A model generated the notes under the pieces. That model was not told the origin of the DNA, did no database searches, and saw nothing but the letters and a program-made list of their open reading frames with translations. The translations under genes and the position numbers were made by a program. Below are positions 57,893 through 64,000 of a stretch of DNA of 64,000 nucleotides, one piece after another (the stretch's first letter is position 1; each line of letters begins with the position of its first letter). Where the stretch lies: the NCBI RefSeq assembly GCF_027595985.1, contig NC_073305.1, forward strand, positions 115,701,759 through 115,765,758. Reading direction: 5' to 3'. This DNA is from Sorex araneus (taxonomy: Eukaryota; Chordata; Mammalia; Eulipotyphla; Soricidae).

Positions 57893-57940
57893 ATGTGTGT
57901 GTGTGTGTATGTGTGTGTGTATGTGTGTGTGTATGTGTTT
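57893..57940 (+). repeat. (TG)n with TATG interruptions
   Basis: Short gtgtgtgtatgt repeat. Confidence 0.9.
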
Positions 57941-58234
57941 AATGAAAGCATACAGGTTTCTAGCTTCAAATATAACTTTAAAAAAATTTCTTATCCCTTA
58001 GCTTCTCATTGATGGTTCTAGAGACGCTTGTCACAATTGAGGCAGATACTCTGGGTGAAGGATGCGGCCTCTGGGGTCATCCCAGTCTCAATACTGGTGA
58101 CTAGGGGGATGACCAGGGAGGATGACCAGGGAGGATGGCAGAGGAGGTATGGATGGGTGTGTGTGGGGGAGTGGAATTCCTCTCAGCTACAGCTCGTGGT
58201 CTGAAGGAAGGCTCAAATGAAACCCAGTTGCTCC

Positions 58235-58415
58235 GGGGGCTGGAGCGAGAGTACAGCTGTTTGGCATTTGCCTTGCATGCGTCTGACCCGGGTTCAACCC
58301 CCAGCATCCCAGATGGTCCCCCAAGCACTGCCAGGAGTGATTCCTGAGTGCAGAGCCAGGAGTAACCCCTGATCATCACGGGGTTTGAGCCCATAAACCA
58401 AAACGTACAAACAAA
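58235..58415 (+). mobile_element. Sense short SINE
   Basis: ggggctggagcgagagtacag head, GGTTCAACCCC box, tail ccaaaacgtacaaacaaac. Confidence 0.9.
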
Positions 58416-58575
58416 CAAACCACAGCTGCTCCCCATCCTACCTAACAGCTGCTGACATTGCTTGGAGATGAAGTGTTCTTTGGTTTAACAAAGTGCTTTC
58501 AGTTTGCTGAGTAAGCCCTGCAGCCCTGCAGGTGGGCCTAGGCCTTCACCCACCATGCACAGGGCTTTGCAATAT

Positions 58576-59250
58576 TCTGAATTATAGCAGAGAGTCTCTT
58601 GCACTCGCGCTGGCTGTCTTCCCTGGGGCCTCCTCAGAGGGGATGGGCTCCAGCTTCCCTCCCCACCCCGAGCAGAGCTCCCGGCGGCTGAAGACCTCCG
58701 GAGCCTAGCCACAGCCATGCTCAAGGCCCCTCTCCACACATTCGGATGAGCCTCACGCATGAAGGAACCAGCAGAGGAACCTAGGTGTGTGGGACCTGGG
58801 GCTGAGACCTCCAAGGCTGCTTGGATCAGGACTGGGCCTCCTCTGCCCAGATTTCCCATCTCCCAGTAGCTAGGCGGCCACACCCAGGGACTGCCCCCGG
58901 TGCCATGTAATCCTGTCAACGGCCAGCATCCAGAGACTTAAAAGCAAGCTCCTGGAAAACATCTAATAGCCTAGTTCTCCCTCTGGGAGAACCTGGCAAG
59001 CTATCAAGAGTTTGCTGCCCACATGGGAGAGCCTGGCAAAGTCCCCATGCTGTATTAATATGCCAAAACCAGTAACAAGCTGGGTCTAATTAATTCCTCT
59101 GACCCTGAAAGAGCCTCCAGTATGGCATCATTGGAAGGACGAGTAGAGAGAGGCTTCTAAAATCTCAGGGCTAGGACAAATGGAGACGTTACTGAGACCA
59201 CTCAAGAAATTCGCCGATCAACAGGGATGATGATGATGATGATGATGATA
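58576..59250 (+). mobile_element. Composite retroposon, second full-length copy
   Basis: Aligns with 3100-3752 from gagagtctctt through the SINE-like body to a (TGA)n tail. It keeps ~30 bp (cagagacttaaaagcaagct) missing from the first copy. gcaatat at both edges is a weak target duplication. Confidence 0.75.
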
Positions 59251-59367
59251 GCAATATAGCATATCATTACTGAATATGCTATAGTGTGTCTTATAGACTA
59301 TAATAATATTTATAACATAAAGATAAGAAAAGGGCCGTTTTGGGGTCAGGAGAAAGAATAGCGGTTA

Positions 59368-59545
59368 GGGACTGGAGCCGTAGTACAGTGGCTAGGGCAT
59401 TTGCTTTGCACATGCTGGTTTCATCCCCGGCATCCCATATGGTCCCCCGAGCACCGCTAGGAGTAGTTCCTGAGCGCAGAGCCAGGAGGAACTCCTGAGC
59501 TCACTGGGTGTGACCTTCCCCAAAAAAAGCAAAAAATAATAATAA
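59368..59545 (+). mobile_element. Sense short SINE
   Basis: gggactggagccgtagtacag; box B partly lost (ctggtttcatccc). Confidence 0.88.
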
Positions 59546-59697
59546 AAAAAGAAAGAATAGTTGATGTACGCAGGCAGGCAGATAGGGAAGGCCCCTCCCA
59601 AGGCAATGGCAGTAAATTTTCTGGGAAAGAAGAGTCCTGACCTCTTGGAAAACTGGTGCCAATCTGTAACAAAACTCTGAGGAGGCTGGGCCCCCCC

Positions 59698-59700
59698 CCA

Positions 59701-59740
<40 letters not shown>
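59698..59740 (+). repeat. (CA)n microsatellite
   Basis: About 20 CA units. Confidence 0.97.
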
Positions 59741-59742
<2 letters not shown>

Positions 59743-59789
59743 AGAAGCTCCATCAGGAACAAAAAGCCAGGAAAGGAATTTCAAAAAAG

Positions 59790-60085
59790 ACCATCACTAC
59801 TCCCAACTCTACCCCCTTGATGACCTCTTTAACAACTAACTTTGACCTAGAGAGAAGCTCCACATGGGGTTAGGTTGGAGAAACCCTATAAAACCTTGAA
59901 GAAGGGAAGCACACACGTATGCTGTCCTAGCCCATGTGCTGCTTGTGCCCATGTGGCCAAGCACATGTGGTGCCTGAGCACATGTGTCGCCTGCATCTCC
60001 CCTCTTGAGATGTGTACTTTCATGCTTTCCTGTCTAATTCTGGGATGTGTGTAGGGGCTCTCTCCACCCTTGGAGAAGCCCCGGT

Positions 60086-60159
<74 letters not shown>

Positions 60160-60460
60160 GTCTTTTGCTTTTTGGGTCACACCTAGTGATGCACAGGGGT
60201 CACTCCTGGCTCTGCACTTGGGAATTACCCCTGGTGGTGCTCAGGGGACCATAGGGGATGCTAGGAATCGAACCCGGATCAGCTGTGTGCAAGGCAAACA
60301 TCCTACCTGCTTGCTATTGCTCCAGCCCCCGGGTTCTCTCTTGAGCACTTTCTCCCACTTTCTCTCCCTCCTTCCCTTAAAAACCTCCAAATAAAAACTG
60401 TCATTTCACTGCCCGTCTACTCCTGAAATTCCTTTCTGCAAGGCGAGACAAGAACCCAGT
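59790..60460 (+). mobile_element. Probable class I (ERV1-like) LTR, split by a SINE
   Basis: CCCTATAAAACC (TATA at 59887-59893) and AATAAA at 60390-60395 frame an R-like region with (CT)n. ctgcaaggcgagacaagaac follows, as in U5 ends. Edges are not determined. Confidence 0.5.
60161..60330 (-). mobile_element. Antisense SINE within the LTR, after (CT)n
   Basis: (CT)n at 60089-60158. ccccggttctctct and ccccgggttctctct flank repeat plus SINE, so they are probably its target duplication. Confidence 0.85.
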
Positions 60461-60639
60461 AGCCCTGGGTCCCAGGTGGCGGAGGTGGATGGGGAGAAAG
60501 TGACCATCTTTCTCCTCCCCACTTCACATGAGCCACTCGTGGGACCCACCAACATCATCTTGGTTAGTTCAATCCCCTGCCCCACAAGGTCTCCTTGAAC
60601 ACTGCTGGGCACAGCCCTGGAGGTCCCTGAGCATGGTGG

Positions 60640-61060
60640 GGCAGCCTGGGTGATCACGGGCACCACAGAGCCTGGGCAGCTTCTACCCCTGGGACCTTGC
60701 AGCAAACTGCAGGCTTGGTTGGTAGATAATGGGTAATGGGACCCCTGAGCACAGCTTGGAAGATTCCCCCCAAAACTAACCAAAAACACTAAATAAGGAG
60801 GCCGGGACTAGAGCCATAGCACAGTGGGTAGGGCCTTTGTCTTGCACGCCCTTTTGTCTTGCCGACCCAGGTTCAATTCCTCTGTTCATCTCGGAGAGCC
60901 CGGCAAGCTACTGAGAGTATCCCGCCCGCATGGCAGAGCCTGAAGCTCCCCGTGGCGTATACGATATGCCAAAAACAGTAACAAGTCTCACAATGGAGAG
61001 GTTACTGGTGCCTGCTCGAGCAAATTGATGAACAATGGGACAACAGTGCTACAGTGCTAC
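60640..61060 (+). mobile_element. Second composite type, other copy
   Basis: catggtggg...aggaggccggga (60640-60810) is about 95% identical to 56652-56824. It is followed by a long SINE with an intact body end (agtgctacagtgctac). Confidence 0.78.
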
Positions 61061-61067
61061 AAGGAGC

Positions 61068-61240
61068 TACATTGGAGCGAGATACAGTGGGTTGGGCATC
61101 TGCCTGGCATGCAGCTGACTCCGGTTTGATCCCTGGTATCTCATATAGTCCCCTGAGCACTGCTAGGAGTGATCTCTAAGCACAGTCAGGGGTAACTCCT
61201 GAGAACTGCCGGTGTGACCCCAAAAGAAACAAACAGACAA
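61068..61240 (+). mobile_element. Sense SINE
   Basis: attggagcgagatacagtgg head; gtgaccccaaaagaaac end. Confidence 0.85.
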
Positions 61241-61880
61241 ACCCTAAATAAATGGGACACTTTGTGCTTTGATCCCAACCCCTGTGTTTTCATCGATTCT
61301 ATACTTCCTGTGCCTTTCCTGGTAGGGCTGGCCTGTAAAAAGGATTTAATTGTCACCTAGTCTTCTTACCCAAGGCATGTTACCAAGGGTATGCTGAGGA
61401 TAACTTGGATCTGTTCATTACATAGTACCAGATTTGATTGTCACTCATTAGATAAACTGATTCATTGGAATGAATGAGCAGATTCGATTCACTAGAATAA
61501 AAATAGAGGATTTTTGAAAGCACAGTGAAGTATTTCAGTGAGAAGTCACATTTGGAACTGTACAACTCTGGAAGAAAGAAAGGTAACTTAATAGGATGCT
61601 GAAATGAACAGGTTTAAGCTGAACTTAACGGCTGTGGAAGTTAATGTAGGGCTACTTGACTTCCCACTATGGAACTCCCAAATTCACTTAAGTTGTGCAT
61701 CATTCCTTAAGGTTGATTAACATAAATTCTACTCTCCCTTTCAGTATGTATAAAAATAAAACAAAATAATGAGGCTTAGAAAATATTCACCTCTGATTTT
61801 TCCAAATGGCTAGGTTTTTTGCTTTTGGGTGTAACAGGGCAGTGATGGGGTGGGGGGTAAGGAGGAAGGAGGGGGGGATT
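61241..61880. other. Intergenic stretch, no recognised features
   Basis: A/T-rich, no repeat or gene called. Confidence 0.5.
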
Positions 61881-61884
61881 GCAG

Positions 61885-62268
61885 GGTTTGGGCCATAACT
61901 AGAAGTTCTCAGGGCTTATTCCTGGGTCTGTGCTCAGAGATCACTGCTGGTGGTGCTTCAGGAACCAAATGCAGTGTCAGGGATCCAAGCAGGTGAACCT
62001 GAGTTGGCTGATGCATGTCAAGCGCAGTACTCAGCCCTATTTTGCTTTAAGGGGAGAGAAAGCACTGGAGACATTTAAAAATCAGTGAAATTAATGATTT
62101 TTGAGTTGGGGGGGGTTGTGCTCCTCCAAGGAGGGTTCCATGTTTAATGCTCAGCCTTGACCAAGCTGCTCCCCTGAGTGAGACTCGGGGAACCATGTGG
62201 GGATTGAACTTGGGGCCTCTCATGTACGAGGACTGAGCTCTACCCTCTCAGCTCTCTCCCCAGCCCTG
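61885..62268 (-). mobile_element. Two old antisense SINEs
   Basis: 61885-62035 and 62118-62268; only scattered motifs remain. Confidence 0.6.
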
Positions 62269-62517
62269 ACTCATAGGTTTGTGCCCATTCTGTTCTCTGA
62301 GGCTTAGCGTTCCCCAAAGATTCTGAAGCCCCCTTGACTCTCACTCTGCACCTGCTGCTTCCCTGGGAGACTATTCTGGGCACTTGGTGAGGGCTGCCGG
62401 GCTAGGATCTGGGTGGGCAGGCTGACCTTGGTGTGTCCAGAATCGCTAAGCTACCTCATTTACCAAGTGAAAACAGCACCTGTGAGGGTTTGCTTCTTCT
62501 TCTTTTTTCTTTCTTTC

Positions 62518-63433
62518 CTTATTTTTTTTCTTTTTGGTTCACACCCAGTGATGCTCAGGGGTTACTCCTGGCACTACACTCAGGAGTAATGGGATCGCGG
62601 AGATCAAACCTGGGTGGACTCTGTGCAAGGTAAATGCCCAACCTGCTGTACTATGGCTCCGGCACACATCTGTGAGTTTTGTGGTTTGGGCTGCTCTTTG
62701 CCAAGTAGCTGTAAAGTGGTAGAAGTTTTCTTACTCGTTCCGTTTCAATACAACTGACCATTTTGTACTGTTTTAATCACCAGGGGACAGAATTGGTCAG
62801 TTTGTGGTGATGTAATCTGTGGGCCATCAGCCCTACTTTGAACTGTTGTGTTGAAGGTGCTAAAGCTAACAAAGGAAGTGGCTTTCTCAGTCGATTTCTC
62901 TTGGGTCAAACTTTTTTTTCTTTTTTTGGGTCATATCCAGCAATGCACAAGTGTTACTCCTGGCTCATGCACTCAGGAATTACTCCTGGCAGTGCTCGGG
63001 GGACCATATAGGATGCTGGAGATCAAGCCTGGGTCAACTGCATGCAAGGCAAGCGCCCTATCCACTGTGCTATCATTCCAGCCCCCAAATTTTGGGCAGT
63101 TTCAGCATTGGGTTAGCTCAAGTTTCACCTGCTTCAGAAGTTTCCCATCCCACTCATGCTCTGAAAGTTGGGACACGTGATCGGTAGACAGGCATTCTAC
63201 ACCTATGCCTTACTTTCAGATCAATGTGTTGGTGTTAGTGATCAATGCAGAATACATTTTTTTTTTTTTGCTTTTTGGGTCACACCTGGCGATGCACAGG
63301 GGTTACTCCTGGCTCTGCACTCAGGAATCACTCCTGGCGGTGCTCAAGGGACCATATGGGATGCTGGGAATCGAACCCGGGTTGGCCGCATGCAAGGCAA
63401 ACGCCCTACCCGCTGTTCTATCGCTTCAGCCCC
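62518..63433 (-). mobile_element. Three antisense short SINEs
   Basis: 62518-62665, 62912-63085 and 63262-63433. The last is near consensus, with cagaatacattttt on both sides (63248 and 63434). Confidence 0.92.
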
Positions 63434-63802
63434 CAGAATACATTTTTAATGGAAAAGAAAAGGGAATCTCCACATTCCATCTCCTATTTGTCCTCACCCC
63501 AAGTCATGCAAGACTACTACCAGCTGGGCCTCCCCCGTCATCTGTCAGCCAGGTGGTAAAACCTGAGGTGCTTCTGTGAGAAGCGAGATGGGACTGTTCA
63601 GGCAGTGAGGAGAGAAAGAATCTGGTAAAGGGACAAATGACTCTGGGGATGCTCCCCGCCCCAACCGCCCTGTAGCATTTGTTACTATGAAGTCTTTCCC
63701 ACCCCAGCTGACAGCACCCCTGTGTCCTGAGACAGACAGACAGCCCCCAGTGGGAACTCATAGGATGGGGCCAAGGAGATTAGGTCTACTGTCTGTTGTT
63801 TC

Positions 63803-63950
63803 TTGGTCGGCTTTCTGGCCACATCCAGCAGTGCTGCTCTTCCTGGTTCTATGCTCAGGTGTGACCCCTGTGGAGCTTGGGGGACTGTAGGTGGTTCCAG
63901 GGATGGAAACCCAGAGCAGCCACGTCCAAGGCTGCTATCTCTGACCCTAT
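63803..63950 (-). mobile_element. Old antisense SINE
   Basis: ggccacatccagcagtgctg and a degenerate head complement. Confidence 0.65.
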
Positions 63951-64000
63951 TGTGCATTACCTATGAAGCTAACCCAGTCGCCTCAGGGCAAACCTCCAGA

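Noticed and set aside
53000-64000. GABRR2, expected next by synteny
   Set aside because: No rho-type M4 end (YWSIFS) or other GABRR exon is visible in this part; the gene probably lies beyond the window.

Overview
The window is mammalian nuclear DNA, most likely from a shrew (Sorex). The main clue is dozens of copies of one tRNA-derived SINE. Its sense form opens with a head like 'ggggctggagcgatag', carries a Pol III box B (GGTTCGATCC) and ends in an A-rich tail. I recognise it as the shrew Sor type. A longer variant of the same SINE, L1 3' ends and several families of LTRs fill most of the remaining space.

Two protein-coding genes are present, convergent, in the same order as human 6q15. 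PM20D2 (+) has seven coding exons between 6464 and 19984. Its first exon lies in a CpG- and GC-box-rich region, with a GC-rich minisatellite directly after the exon 1 donor. GABRR1 (-) has nine coding exons between 52813 and 28332, and its transcription start lies above 52813. Every splice site is GT-AG and every exon phase joins. The reconstructed proteins are 433 aa (PM20D2) and 451 aa (GABRR1). No sign of the next gene, GABRR2, is seen before the window ends.

Layout: 1-6150 holds nested repeats (SINEs, a minus-strand L1, an LTR split by a composite retroposon). 6150-20000 is PM20D2, with SINE-rich introns. 20000-28300 is the intergenic space and the two 3' UTRs. 28332-52813 is GABRR1, with three LTRs, one L1 and a ~440-bp GGAA/GAAA tract in its introns. 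52814-64000 lies upstream of GABRR1 and is mostly LTRs and SINEs.

PM20D2 encodes a cytosolic M20-family dipeptidase that removes beta-alanyl or GABA dipeptides of lysine and ornithine. GABRR1 encodes the rho-1 subunit of the retinal GABA-gated chloride channel. They are neighbours by synteny, not a shared pathway.

The most unusual items are: two composite retroposon types in which non-SINE sequence is joined to SINE sequence; solo LTRs sitting inside SINE head regions; an LTR bracketed by ~45-bp direct repeats; a nearly perfect 23-bp-stem hairpin in a GABRR1 intron; an exact 163-bp-spaced duplication of half a GABRR1 exon; loss of the human-type first Met and of the long exon 2 form in GABRR1; and a SINE inserted about 20 bp before the last PM20D2 splice acceptor.
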